A DNA stretch of 64,000 nt. It comes from Symbiodinium natans (taxonomy: Eukaryota > Sar > Dinophyceae > Suessiales > Symbiodiniaceae). The stretch covers positions 1 through 64,000 of the forward strand of contig CAJNDS010002264.1 of the NCBI GenBank assembly GCA_905221605.1. Reading direction: 5' to 3'. This document shows, one piece after another, positions 41,901 to 52,775 of this stretch. Within the stretch, counting starts at the first letter, position 1, and every line of letters begins with the position of its first letter. The position numbers were made by a program, and so were the translations under genes. The notes under the pieces were generated by a model that saw only the letters and a program-made list of their open reading frames with translations, made no database searches and was not told the DNA's origin.

Positions 41901-43704
41901 AAAGGAGCATAGCATGGTATTCTTGCGTTGTCTTGCATTTCTGGAGCTCGTTTGATGCATGTCGTGCGAGATTTGGTCAATGCCGTGCATGCGACGCAAC
42001 CGATCTAGAAAATAATAGAAAACACAAAACACTTCCAAGGAGATCCGAACAACAGCACTGCGCAGGCTTCGCAAGCTGGAGCTCGAGTTCTGCTCGTGCG
42101 GGTCGAAGCTTCGGCAGCTTTGTGGCCGGATTGGCAAACATGGCACTGCTTGAGCTGCCGGCAGAGCTGGAGGTGTAGGCGAAGTTCGGGGCAATGGTGG
42201 GGGGGGTGGCCGGAATGGAGGTGTGGCCTTGGCGATGGTCGGTACAGCAAAGTCGCGGGTCCAGTCCAAGAAGGCCTGGTCCACCCTCACCTCAACATGC
42301 TCGGCATCCTCGACCATGGGTGGGTCGACAAAGGATTGCATGTTCTGCGGAGGAGGGTGCGGCGGCGGCTTCGGGGCCAGCCTTGTCGAGCTGCTGCACT
42401 TTGGTGGTGGAGGTGGAGGTGGCCAAACGTGTCGGGAAGTTCGGGAAGCGGGAGAATGCGGGAGCATGGGGATGCCCAAGCCAACGATGTCCCTCAGCTC
42501 CTGGAGTGCAAACATGACAAGATGCTGACAGATTCATGGGCTCTACGGCTTTCATTGACTGTCTACTCCAATGGTCAGATACCACGTGTACAGACAACAA
42601 CCTAACCGGACCTAACCCATGGCCCATGCCCTCCTGCTCAAAGCTTCTGAAATATTCCTCCTTCTCCTCATGAGGCTTGGGAGGAAAGTGTGGCCTCGGA
42701 AGGCTTGGTGGGGTGCTGGCCATGGATTGGCCTAGCATGAAGGAGTTTGATGTGCCCGGCAACTCAGGCAACTCCGGTTTGGCCGATCGTGAAGAAAGCA
42801 CGGTGCGTGCCGAGCGCACGGAGCATGCAGAGCCGGGCCGGCCGGCTGGGCTATGATTCGCTCCCAGCTCCATCTTGTCCCGCATGTCCGTGGTCCAGTC
42901 CGAGAAGTGGTCTCGGGCATCCGAGACATGCGTTGGGCTCTTTGGGCTCTTTGGGCTCATGCTCTCCTGGATCTCCACGTTCTCGGGTTGGCTCAAAAAA
43001 TTGGGCACACTCTTGGCCCTCTGAAGCGTGCTTGGAGAGGGCAGAGAGCTGGATGCAGGGTCCCCAAAGTTGAAGGACTGGCTGTATGGGAGCTGTGGAA
43101 GGCTTGCAGAGCCCACCAAGTCCCTTGCCCAGTTCCAGAAGTCCTCCCGTCCCTGCAAACTCTTTGGGCTGAAGTGCTTGGGGCTGACGTGGCCACGGCT
43201 GATGCTGCTCAGAGCACTCAGCCCACTGGCTTGCCAGGCAAGCTGTGGGACACTGCGGGGTGTTTCGATTGGGGTTGGGGCCACGCGGCTTTTCTTTCCT
43301 TGGAAAGGCTCGGCCATCCATTTGCACGCGCCATTCGCCAGGTTGACCTTCACGTTCCCGGCGCGTGCCTGCCAGGTGACTATGCCGCACATGGCGAGCA
43401 CGCACACAGAGGCAATGGAAGTTCCAACCGCAAAGGCCATGTCGGGCGCGGTGGATGTCTCGGGGAGGGCAACAGGCAAGTAGGCAGCCGTGAAAGCCCC
43501 GCCACTTTCAGTTGTAAAGCAATTGATGGTATTGGCTTCAGGGTCTTCCCAAGCCATCGCACTGGTCGACCATCCCTGACAGGGACCCGGCTCGAGGGCC
43601 CACAATGGCCCACAACTCTCAAATCTCTCAAGCACCCAACCTGTTTCCAGAACCACCTGCCTTCTCCATGGGGCCAAGCCTGACACAGCGCACCTCGTAC
43701 CCAT
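41826..43704 (-). CDS. GPS-like region, membrane helix and Ser/Pro-rich tail of a REJ-type receptor
   Basis: The minus frame from about 43,640 reads CQGWSTSAMAW and then TINCFTTESGGAFTAAYLP, which resembles the Cys-x-Thr...Phe-Thr-Ala end of a GPS motif. A membrane helix follows at 43,372-43,440 (MAFAVGTSIASVCVLAMCGI), then a Ser/Pro-rich cytoplasmic tail. The tail holds three related aromatic motifs: EDFWNWARDLV, DHFSDWTTDMRD and, after an intron, QAFLDWTRDFAVP. The intron is best placed at 42,501-42,633, starting GA after TTTGAGCAG and ending CTCCAG|G, phase 0 on both sides. It joins FRSFEQ to ELRDIVGLGIP and leads into a poly-Pro stretch. The end of the tail was not resolved. It probably belongs with the REJ exon at 48.2 kb. 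Confidence 0.5.
42501..42633 (-). other. Second putative GA-AG intron
   Basis: GAGGGCATGG... to ...TTTGCACTCCAG|GAG, 133 nt, phase 0/0. The alternative GT donor (CATGG|GTTAGG) puts the next exon into a frame without the WTRD motif and with an early stop. Confidence 0.45.
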
Positions 43705-44389
43705 AACCGTACGGGGCTGGTACTGTGGGCGCTGCCGGCCTTAGCCCGCCCCCATATAGCCACAGTCTATATTTCCACATGTATAAAGGTATATACGCAC
43801 ACATAAACAATAGTTAAACAATGTAATGTATAGAATACACTTTTCTAGAATAATGCCGGATAATGCCGTCATAGACCCCAAAACGGTGTAAGACCAAGCC
43901 ACATCGCATGCACCTACGGAAGCAAGTGGCACTTACGTGATCACTTCCGCAGCCCAAAAGATCCCAAAGCGATGGCGATTCTGCACGTCTGCACTTCACG
44001 AAGAGAATAGGCACAGGGCCGGGGCATGAGCGTGATTTCAACCACAGAATGTGCTCGCACGATTTCGAAGCCAAACCCACGCTTCGCGAGGAGACTGCGA
44101 GATAGCATGTGCACGGGACCAGCACGGGACCGAGACAGCGGGGCACGATTTCTCAAACGTCACGACAATAGAGTTTCGGCCTCAGAAAGCACACCCTTGA
44201 TACCTGTTGAGGCCCCAATTCCGCACAGGCGTGGCGAGTCGCTGTCAATGTTGTCGGTCCTGTACTCCAAACGAAGCATATATTTCATATAATTTTGTTT
44301 ATATCCCATGGGCCCATTGGGCATGCACTGATTGTGAGCTCTTGCTATAGTCAAGAACCTCACGAATGGCTTGACGTCGCTCAGTGGCA

Positions 44390-44509
44390 TTGGCAGGGAC
44401 ATGGCGATCGGCGAGTCGAGACCCGATGTTGATCGAATTGCACCACACTGCTTGATCTCCAGTACTTTGATTGTCGCATTGGCCCGGATGTACTCGTTAA
44501 TCCCGACGC
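44390..44509 (-). CDS. Probable exon of the REJ-type receptor, pre-GPS region
   Basis: After a CCCAG|G acceptor (44,511-44,510) the minus frame reads VGINEYIRANATIKVLEIKQ then CGAI and LDSPIAMSLP. The last stretch matches the hydrophobic 'SPI.F.LP' pattern often found shortly before the GPS motif in PKD/REJ proteins. NATIKVLEIKQCGAI could also be read as a leucine-rich-repeat fragment. The 3' border is unclear. Strand and order fit the gene running from 48.2 to 42 kb. Confidence 0.4.
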
Positions 44510-45330
44510 CTGGGCAGGATGGCCCAGACACATTCAGACACGTGATGTACTTTCAGACACGTGATGTACTTGCGCAGGGCCCACAACATAAATAAAACTG
44601 TGTCGGATATGTCGAATGGTCCATGAGCTCCCATAGGTCAGCTTGGTGGCTCTGGTTCAGGAAGCCAAAAGGATTGCCTGAGTCTTGCAAGACGCCGTGC
44701 ACGGTGCAGGCGTCATCGAGCACATGATTGCTGAGCGAGTGTATGATCGCAGCATGTTCAGCCGAGCTTCTGAGGACCCAGTCGGTTTGTTGCACCGCGA
44801 GCGTCTCACACTCTGCAAGGCGGCGCTGCTGACTGAAACTGTTCACAGCGGCGCCAGGGATCTTAGCAAGGCAAGCGTGTTCCCAGCCCATGCATTTGCA
44901 CTGATCCGAACTTTCATTCGCCGCCCCCCCCCCCCCCCCCCTCTCGAGTCAACACATTGCATCTCAGCGCCTGCAAGCCGGAGTCCGAGAATCCATTTGC
45001 CCTGGCACTGCCAATGTCCTCCTTCTGAACCGTCACTTCCTGCGACAAGCAGGTGGATATCTGCAGGAGTTGCCCTTAATGCCACTCACGAGGCAGCTTC
45101 GGTGTGGTGTGTTTATAGGGATGTCCCAAGTTCCGTTTTGTTGTTCTCCGTTTTTGTTCTCCGAGGCGCCAGGCCCCGGCCATCTCTGAGCGCTCGGAGT
45201 TGACTCGGGACGCCCTCCACCGCGCTCGCCAGCAGCGCGCTGCCCAGCTTCGACGTCTGAAACGAAGGAGCGCTCAACAAGAATATTTTCCGGCTCTTCA
45301 TAGCTCCGTGTCTATTCTTGTTTCTTGTTG
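44510..45330. other. Probable intronic DNA
   Basis: It contains a poly-C tract at 44,924-44,941 and no supported exon. It lies between exons of the same inferred minus-strand gene. Confidence 0.35.
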
Positions 45331-45825
45331 CTACCCACTGCCCAAAAAAAATCCCCGCAGCCAGGGGGCCATGATTTCCACCTTGGCGGCCCGTGCCCAG
45401 GAAGCGGCCTGGCTCTGCCCGCCTTGGGCAGCAGCATAGCTGTCCCCCGTTGCTGCGATGGAGGCTAGCAGGGCATTGCCCGCGGCCTCGTCCACACCTG
45501 TCCGTGTCCCCGCCCTCCTTTTTCGAACGCTGCGAGATGCATACAGACTGCACAAGCACGTGATAGCACGTGCAAGCAGCCCGCCCTGTGCGCCTGCAGC
45601 GGCCACTGCCTGCTCAGCAGAGATGCAATGGGCAGCAGATAAGAAACTGACAGATGCATCAGACCCAGAAATCGCGTCTCAATGCGTCTCAGGTGCATCC
45701 AAGACATTGTCAAGTGCCAGGGCCGCCGAGTCTGCATCAGCCGCAGCAACACCCTCCGACACCAGGAAGTCGGCAAGCACGTTGCCGAACTTGACAAGGC
45801 CTCGGTGGACTTCTTTTCTTGTGTG
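45331..45825 (-). CDS. Coding-like frame interrupted by one TGA, between REJ and GPS regions
   Basis: In one minus frame the sequence reads VKFGNVLADFLVSEGVAAAD then ADSAALALDNVLDAPETH, a TGA at 45,681-45,679, and then a further open stretch including VDEAAGNALLASIAATGDSY and ASWARAAKVEIMAPWLRG, to a stop at 45,331. The Ala/Leu-rich helices fit the region between REJ and GPS domains. The TGA may fall in a small intron: AG|G acceptors exist downstream, for example GAGCAG|GCAGTG. Two or three exons are likelier than one. Confidence 0.4.
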
Positions 45826-46519
45826 TCATTTTGAACTCCCCCTTTTGTTTTTTCTCTTTCTGTTTAACCTTTTCTGTTTCTCGCTGAATTTCCTCAGATC
45901 TCTATCTCTCTTCCTCCTTGTGTCCTGAGGCCGCTGCTGCTCGTGTCCGTGGACATCGCCGCAGACACGGCCGAGATGGCCTCTAAAGTGCATCTGTATA
46001 AGGCTCTCTGACACACAAAACGGAAAAGACAAAAATGAAATAGCGCAATGTGGGGGAAACGCAGAGAACGGTAAGCTCTGCCAGCAATCTCTATATTCCA
46101 GATGCCCACCCATATTCCACGCCCTAGCGATTCCACCCGAACGAACGACGGCAACTACACCCAGACAGCAGTCATATTAGCTGGGCTTAGCGAAGCCTCT
46201 TTGGTTTGTCGGGCCTCCAGCTGCTTCCGTCTCACGGCCGCATGCTCACTGGCGTTGCCTTCCTCGGCCAGCGGTACTCTGGGACTCTGATCTAGAGTCA
46301 ACTCAACAAGTTTACTCCATCCTAGTTTGGCGCAAATTCTCGACACCAGGGAACTTGTTTGCAGCGCCTGAACTCAAGCAGACAAGGATGCAACCCACGC
46401 CTCAAAGCTCAAAGCGGCTGTTCAATGCTGAACCGCACTCAGCCTAACCTAGCACATGGGATACATCTGTACAGCAAAATAGCGATATATAGCTGGACCC
46501 TCATTGTTACCATGTGGAG
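45826..46519. other. Probable intronic DNA
   Basis: Pyrimidine-rich from 45,838 to 45,930. No exon supported. Confidence 0.3.
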
Positions 46520-46696
46520 CTAACTAAAGGCTTTGGGTTGATTTAGGACCGTTAGGTGTGTCTCTTCTTCCCCAGTGGCCAGCGTGATGGAGCCCAGGGC
46601 ATCCAGCGCCCCCAGCAGTGTGAAGGGGTCGTCCGTTGCCAGTGCCGAATCTAAGGCGGCCAGGGCTGTACTGCTGTCCAATCCTCGGTTTCGCTG
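46520..46696 (-). CDS. Probable exon, helical repeat region of the REJ-type gene
   Basis: The frame has no Met but is clearly protein-like: RGLDSSTALAALDSALATDD then PFTLLGALDALGSITLATGE and EETHLTVLNQPKAFS, up to TAG at 46,522-46,520. A TTCAG acceptor at 46,697-46,698 could start it. The other two frames in the region are Gly/Pro/His-rich. The stop may lie in an intron. Similar ALxxALxxxDP helices follow REJ domains in polycystin-like proteins. Confidence 0.4.
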   Translation of the reverse strand, partial: QRNRGLDSSTALAALDSALATDDPFTLLGALDALGSITLATGEEETHLTVLNQPKAFS

Positions 46697-47829
46697 CTGA
46701 AGAGAACTCCCAATTCTGAATTATCAGCATGTACATATTCAGGGAGTAGAAAAGCATTGGGAGTTGCTTCCTGATCCCACTATAAACATCCAATGAGTTC
46801 TGTGGCCTGGCACAATTCCCAAGCTGAAGCTTTGGGATTCGGATGATTCGAGTCTGGAGTCTTTAGGCTGTGGATTGGCATTACAACTGGCAAGAAACTC
46901 CAACAGCTCTAACCTCCAAATCCTGCCAACGAGTAAGCCCCAAGCTCCACAATCAACTACAAGCGATTTGGGCATGCGCCTGTTGGAATTCCCACCACAG
47001 GACCCAGGGCATAGGCTGCTGAGGTAGCTCCTTGGGCAAGGAATCAATGTTGCCTAGCTGTATGTGCATGACAGGCACTTCGCAGTGTTCGGGGCCCCCT
47101 TCTCTGTGTAGTGGGGGGTCACTTGTTTCATGTGTCACAGAGGCTTGTCGCAGGCGCCCTATATCACCGGTTACATACACCCTGGACTTACGGCTGGCAT
47201 GCCAGAAGTATGCTGGGGCGACGGGCACATGGAAGAAGACAAAACATCATGAGTTCGACTTGCGCCCGGAGTCCCAGATGGTCGCGAGCAACCACGGCCA
47301 TAAAATAGGTGCCAGCGGCAACCTGGAAGACAGCATGCATGTCTTGGTCGGTGCTTTGATGTCTTAACGAACATATATATATATATATATGAACTTATGG
47401 CACCACCAGAGCTTACCAGATTTGCGCGGGGTATGTTTTTGCTGACCGTTTATCGGCAATGTCCCATGGCGAGTGCAGCGCCTATGGCCTAGACGCCCGG
47501 CATATCATAGCTGTATTCTCAGCCAGGCTGCCGGCACATTCCATCCAGCTGTTGGATCGGAGATGTTGACCAAAAGCGTGCCACCCAGATTCACCCAGTA
47601 CGAGGGACTACTGGCATTATTCCACTCCTTGGATCTCAGTGCTTTTCCTTCCCTGAGTTCTGCAAACCTAAGGAGGCTCTGCGCCACTCAAGCACAACAA
47701 CCATGAAGAGAGAAAGACAAACAAGGCATGATCAGACACCAATGAAAGAGAGCGAGAGGCGCACAGGGAGAACGAGAGATAGAGAGAGAGAGAGAGAGGC
47801 CGCAAAGGCGATAGAACGACAGACGACAG
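46697..47829. other. Probable intronic or intergenic DNA
   Basis: It holds a (TA)n tract at 47,374-47,391. No exon supported. Confidence 0.35.
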
Positions 47830-48244
47830 AGTTACAGCGTATGAGAGCGCAGTGCACAGTGCTGGCTTTGGCTCAACTTGCGGGTCAAAGGTGTCGTCGA
47901 CTGCAAGGCCTCCACGACAGCTTGGTGTCCAAACGACCCTAGCGCCCCCCTCAAAGGATTTTCTGGCTCTAGCACAAGACCCTCTTGCCTTCAGAGTCCA
48001 TGGTGACATTCCTCAGGTGTCCAAGCAGCTTACAGCGCAACGAAGCTCAAGTTCTGCGGAGCAATGGCAGGATAGTCAGCCCAGTCTCTCTCTCACCGGA
48101 AAGATGTAGAAGGCGAAGGTCAAGCTGCCGACATCTTCGTCGACCCAGCCACTTGTTGCTCCAGAAAATGCCGTCGTCACCGCATAGCCAGAAAGGGGTG
48201 AGGGCGCGACCATCCCGCCAGAAGGCGGCCCGTCTGCCAAGAAC
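47830..48244 (-). CDS. REJ-domain exons
   Basis: Exon 48,097-48,244 starts after CCTTAG|G and reads FLADGPPSGGMVAPSPLSGY, AVTTAFSGATSG and WVDEDVGSLTFAFYIFP. This matches the REJ pattern of a Gly, a Pro-x-x-Gly turn, a Thr-Thr-x-Phe strand, Gly-Trp-x-Asp and a final aromatic strand. It ends at CCG|GTGAG. The next exon probably starts at 47,988 (CTGAAG|GCA, intron 108 nt, phase 0/0) and continues ARKSFEGGARVVWTPSC and GGLAVDDTFDPQVEPKPALC. A 43-nt intron plus a 20-nt microexon is an alternative. REJ proteins are polycystin-1/sperm-receptor-like membrane proteins and are frequent in alveolates. Confidence 0.55.
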
Positions 48245-48431
48245 CTAAGGCAAAGGATGGCACAGGATGGCAATGGCCATGGATATCCATGCATGGATGA
48301 CGCAAGTGCCCTGAAGATCCCTGAACTCTGCACGCTTGAGCGCGAGGCTCAACAGACCAAAGGGACAACTTCAGCTCTTTACTTCAGCATCGCTACTCAG
48401 TGCCTAGTTGGCCAAGAGATGCCAGGAGTCC
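48245..48431. other. Probable intron or spacer
   Basis: No coding signal apart from shadow frames; TGCATGG repeats at 48,280-48,300. Confidence 0.3.
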
Positions 48432-48540
48432 TCTGGCCAAGAAGCGATTGAGACTTGGCCACCTTGGCACCCTGATCTGCTGCCTCCTTCAAAGTCGAAG
48501 CGCTCTCCAAGGACTCCATGCCCTCCTCAGTAGCCAGTAG
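48432..48540 (-). CDS. Probable exon, unknown protein
   Basis: The minus frame reads LLATEEGMESLESASTLKEA then ADQGAKVAKSQSLLGQ, a well-formed amphipathic helix. It has no Met start and lies in a region with stops in the other frames. It may be a 5' exon of the REJ-type gene or the 3' part of another. Confidence 0.35.
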
Positions 48541-50576
48541 GTGCCAGTAGTACGCCATTCTCTCGCATTCTGAGTCTTTGCTGTGCTACGGACCGATGCT
48601 TTCGTTTTAAGCGGAGGCTCTGGCGAGGGCATCTGCAGCAGCGCGTAGAGATAGCGTTTGCCTGTCCCGTCATCGGTTCATTGGAAGGTAAGCCAAGATG
48701 CTGTGTCGGCAGCGTTGCTCAGGTCTGATCTTGGGTGCTAGAGATCTCACGGGTTGTAACGCACTCACAGCTACGCCGGGAGCGTGACACATGTTCATGC
48801 CCATTTTGATCTCAAAAACTGTTGTGACTGGCGAAGGCCACGATTCTTGTGAATTATTGTTGTGCCGACTGTCTGTTGGGCAGAACGCGGACGAACCATG
48901 TGTGTGTGTGCCTAAATAACTAAATAGGGCCACTTATGATCAAGAAGATCCTCGCAATGGGTTGAAGAGGATCCTGACACAGTGCCCACCCAGACATCTA
49001 TGTCAAGCCTGGGGGTTGACGTTGGGAACATTATCCTGGTGCATTGCAAGAATTCCAATAACGTATTGGCCCTTAGTGGACCCATGGGCATCACCAAGTT
49101 GATGGCACATGGCATGCGCGCTGCATCACGTCCACCCATTCCCAAGGCGAGCTTGGGCAGAGCAACATTCTGCCTCCCATCTGCCAAGCACCAGCAGTTC
49201 TTTTTAAAGACAGAATGAGTCCGATGCTGAGAACGTGTGGCCTTCACCCACTCAACAACAGACTTTACTATAGCTTGCTTCGACCGACAGCGAGGGCAGC
49301 CATACTATCAATCTTGCGAAGAATGGACAGTGATGGACAATGGCTCTGTGATGTTTTGCTGTCTCTCTGCGCATTGTTTTTGGCCTATGATTGTGTGCCG
49401 CAGACTTGTCAGCAGGCCTGGGGTCAGGTACTTTCCGGGAAACTCGGAAGTGCTGACCAGAAGGTCCGTTCCCAATGCGGACTGGGAGGTCTGCAGGAAG
49501 GCCGCAATCGCGAAGGGGTTAACATCTTCCTGGGGCTTCCCGACGTTCCCGAATGTTCCCGAATGCTCCCGAATGCTCCCGAACGTTCCCAAGTTCCAAG
49601 CGCTGAAACAAGGAATCCGGGCATGCATACACAGCATGGTCTTCAACTCCGACACCAGTCTAGACACAATAAATCTTCAAACCGAAGTACAAACAGCACT
49701 GCCGGCCACGCTTCCACCAAGGCCCACTTCCAGGCGCAAGCTTCCGGGCTGCTGCAGCCTGGTGGAGAACACCGGGTTCCGGGTTCCGGGTTGGGCTTCG
49801 GGTTGAGGATGTCTTATTCTTTGAGAATCGGAGGTTTGGAACACGATTGGGGCCTGCGAGTGACTAAACGTAACTAAACCCCAGGCCCTTCACCCCCAAA
49901 CTGTAAACTTTAAACACAAGGTCGAGTGGCTGAATGCGCAAGCCAGAACCGCAGAGCTATAACCAAAGAAACACTCAACCCTGGCCCTTGGCCCTGTTGG
50001 CCCGTGACCCTGTGGGCATTTTCGACCCAGGGGCTCTCTGATTCGCCCCTTGGGCCTAGCTAAACCTCTTAAACCCTATAGCCTATAGATACCTATAGAT
50101 CATACAGGCCCGAGCAACGCTCACTAGGACCTTAGCTGTAATTAGACATGCTGAAGCCCCAAGTCGAAGCCAAGGTGCACCACATGCAGAACCCCCCGCC
50201 CTAAATCATCATCATGCAAAAGTGTGCTGGTGAGAGGCTAAGAGGCCTTGTCCCCCTGCTACCGTCGCAGTGGAAGGGCCGAGATTCCCACCAGTTTGCA
50301 CCGACACCGCCTGACGTCAAAAACGTGTTCGGGTTGCGTTGAGGTTTGATTGGGGTTTGCAGGTCAAACCAGGCAAACGAGTAGCTGTGCAGTCTCCGCT
50401 GCCGGGTTGGGACTAAGGAGGCTCAGGGCTAAAGGATGCGAAGGGCGTGCGTTAAGCTGCCCTGCCTGGCCACCACGCCAAGGGACGTTGATGACAACAT
50501 CCGGCAGGGATGGAGTCGCCTGGACAGGAGCTCGGAATAGCTCGGAGCTCAAAAGGAGGTGCGATAGTAAGAACAC
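48541..50576. other. Host DNA, no firm gene
   Basis: A short internal repeat of GTTCCCGAATGCTCCCGAAT units is at 49,545-49,590, and GGGTTCCGGGTTCCGGGTT at 49,772-49,800. No recognisable domain was found. Confidence 0.4.
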
Positions 50577-50682
50577 CTTTTGTTTCTGCAGCTTCTGAAG
50601 CTTCTGGTACCGGGGCGCTGTTGAGCTGGAGGAGGTTGTTGTCGCGCTGCTGGAAGTCCTCGAATCTCAGGCGATACAGGAC
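50577..50682 (-). CDS. Probable internal exon, unknown protein
   Basis: It starts after CAGAAG|G (acceptor 50,684-50,683) and ends AAAG|GTG (donor 50,576-50,575), 106 nt. The frame reads VLYRLRFEDFQQRDNNLLQL then NSAPVPEASEAAETK. Both borders obey the AG|G rule seen in the other host genes. No family is recognised. Confidence 0.4.
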
Positions 50683-51435
50683 CTTCTGCCTAGCCCATCT
50701 AGAACAGACCAGAATCTTGTCTCTTTCCAGAAAACACGAAAAAGGCGCAGAACCCAGTCTGCCTGCGGCTTCCGACCCTCCCTGAGACCACCATGAACTT
50801 TTGAAACCCTTCCCTGAGACCTCCTGGACCCCTCCTAGGACCGTTGCACGTGCTACACCCCCGGGCCAGGCCGGCTGCAGAGGCGGGCGCAATCGTTTAC
50901 AATCACGTAGTCTTCGTCATGCCAAGAAGACTGTCTCCAAATGCCGCGTGCCTACTTTTGCTGAAAGCTGCATCTCCCTATCAGAAAACCACTATGCTCT
51001 GTTGTGTCTGACTGTGCGGAGTATTCCTCGCGTCATGCTCTCGGTCCGCAAAGGAGCCTCTGTGGATCTCTGCGGGCCACTGCGGCGCAGGAGGTTGCAA
51101 CAATTCTGCGTGGCTTCAGAACGGTTTAGAGAACGAACTGCGGGTTCACGTGCTTGGCCAAACGGGCTGAATGCTTGAAAAGCCAGGTTATTCCACTGAA
51201 CTCAGCTCCTAGGTCAGGGGAAATCTTATTTGTTCAGGGCGCTGAATCACATCACGTGAGAAGTCGTGAGAAATTCCGTCGGACCACAATGACCATACGG
51301 GGAGCCACCATCACAGGAGCTCTTTGCTACGAAGAGGCGAAGTGTTGGTTGTGCTGAGCGAGGTGCCTGGGACGGAACTTTAGGGGAAGAGATGTTGAAG
51401 CTTTTGCAGAAAGGATGAATCCTTAAAGGGAGTGT
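50683..51435. other. Host DNA, no firm gene
   Basis: Short frames only. It forms the 3' flank of the first Ser/Thr block. Confidence 0.35.
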
Positions 51436-52199
51436 TCATTCGCTCGAGTGGCTGGAGCTGCTGCTGGAAGAGCTCGTGGATGTTGTGGTAATGGAGGTGC
51501 TCGTGGATGAAGAAGTGGAAGTTGTTGTGGAGCTCGAGGTTGCGGTGCTGCTCGTCGAAGTTGCGGTGCTGCTGCTGGACGATGTGGACGTAGAAGATGT
51601 TGTGCTGGAGGAGCTTGATGTGGTGGTGGATGATGTGGCAGAGCTTGAAGAGGAAGAGCTGGTGGTTGAGGTGCTTGATGTGGACGACGTGGATGTAGAA
51701 GAACTCGAAGTAGTAGTGCTTGTACTTGAAGTTGTTGAAGTTGTTGTGGTGCTCGAAGATGTGCTTGATGAAGTCGATGTGCTCGAAGACATGGTGGTAC
51801 TGGTGCTTGAACTCGTGCTGGATGTTGAGCTCGAAGACGACGTTCTGCTTGTGCTGGTCGAAGTGGATGAGGTTGTAGTGCTCGTGGTAGTCGTACTTGA
51901 TGACGTGGAACTCGAAGTTGCTGAGGATGATGTTGTAGATGTCGTGCTAGTCGTGGCGCTGCTTGTGGAGGATGATGTCGATGAGGTGGTTGAAGAGCTA
52001 GAGCTTGTCGTGGAGGACGTGGAGGAGCTACTTGTTGAAGTTGAGGTCGATGTGGATGAAGTCGAGGTGCTCGATGTCGTCGAGGTCGAAGTGCTGCTAG
52101 ATGATGTTGAACTGCTGGATGAAGTGCTTGAACTTGAAGAGGAACTGCTGGATGTGCTGCTGGTAGATGTTGAAGTTGAAGAGGTGCTGCTTGACCTAT
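51436..52199 (-). CDS. Ser/Thr-rich block A, 3' terminal exon
   Basis: About 250 residues of Ser and Thr with a few Ala begin after an HRSSSTSS boundary near 52,199 and end SSSSSHSSE before a stop at 51,436. All six Ser codons and all four Thr codons are used. This block is more diverged than the later ones and has Ala positions (TATSTSSTATSS). A heavily O-glycosylated, mucin-like surface or wall protein is a reasonable guess, but nothing beyond composition supports it. The 5' border is not defined. Confidence 0.5.
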
Positions 52200-52775
52200 G
52201 TCGATACCAACAGTGCACCATCTGAGCATAGGCACCAAGCACACGCGTTGGGGAAAGCAAAGGCAACAGCTTAGACCAAGGCCGCTGGATGGACATTCGT
52301 GGCTCACTGGCTTGAACAAAGAAGTGACATCAGGACCCTCCTGGCACGACTTGACGTTTCCTAGAACCCCCCCAGGATGGAGACAGGCACCACAGAGACA
52401 TCCATTAAACATGCGCGCTTTAAGTTGTTAGGACAGACTTCAAGAAAGGCTCCCGGCTCCAGGCAACTCCTGATTCAAGAGTGTTTTTCGCCAAGGTTTT
52501 TTCGTGAACGCGTGCATTGATCCAACTCGTGCTTTCGCGATTGGGCCCTTGAAATCGCAAGAGCTTAAGTGCGCGTAAAGGCAAAGGGTTTTTTCATGCC
52601 ACAAGCAAGAGATGACCACCAAACCACCTAGGACCCCAGGATGCCTAGGCCATTAGGCCAGGACAGACAATCGGGGCAGGAATGCCTGCCAACAAGACCG
52701 GCGATGTCATGCTACCATAGCATGCCATAGCCTGAGGCTACATGCCGTGCAAGTGCCTGGGACTGCACTAGACTC
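52200..52775. other. Spacer between Ser/Thr blocks A and B
   Basis: No coding signal that I can support. Confidence 0.4.
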
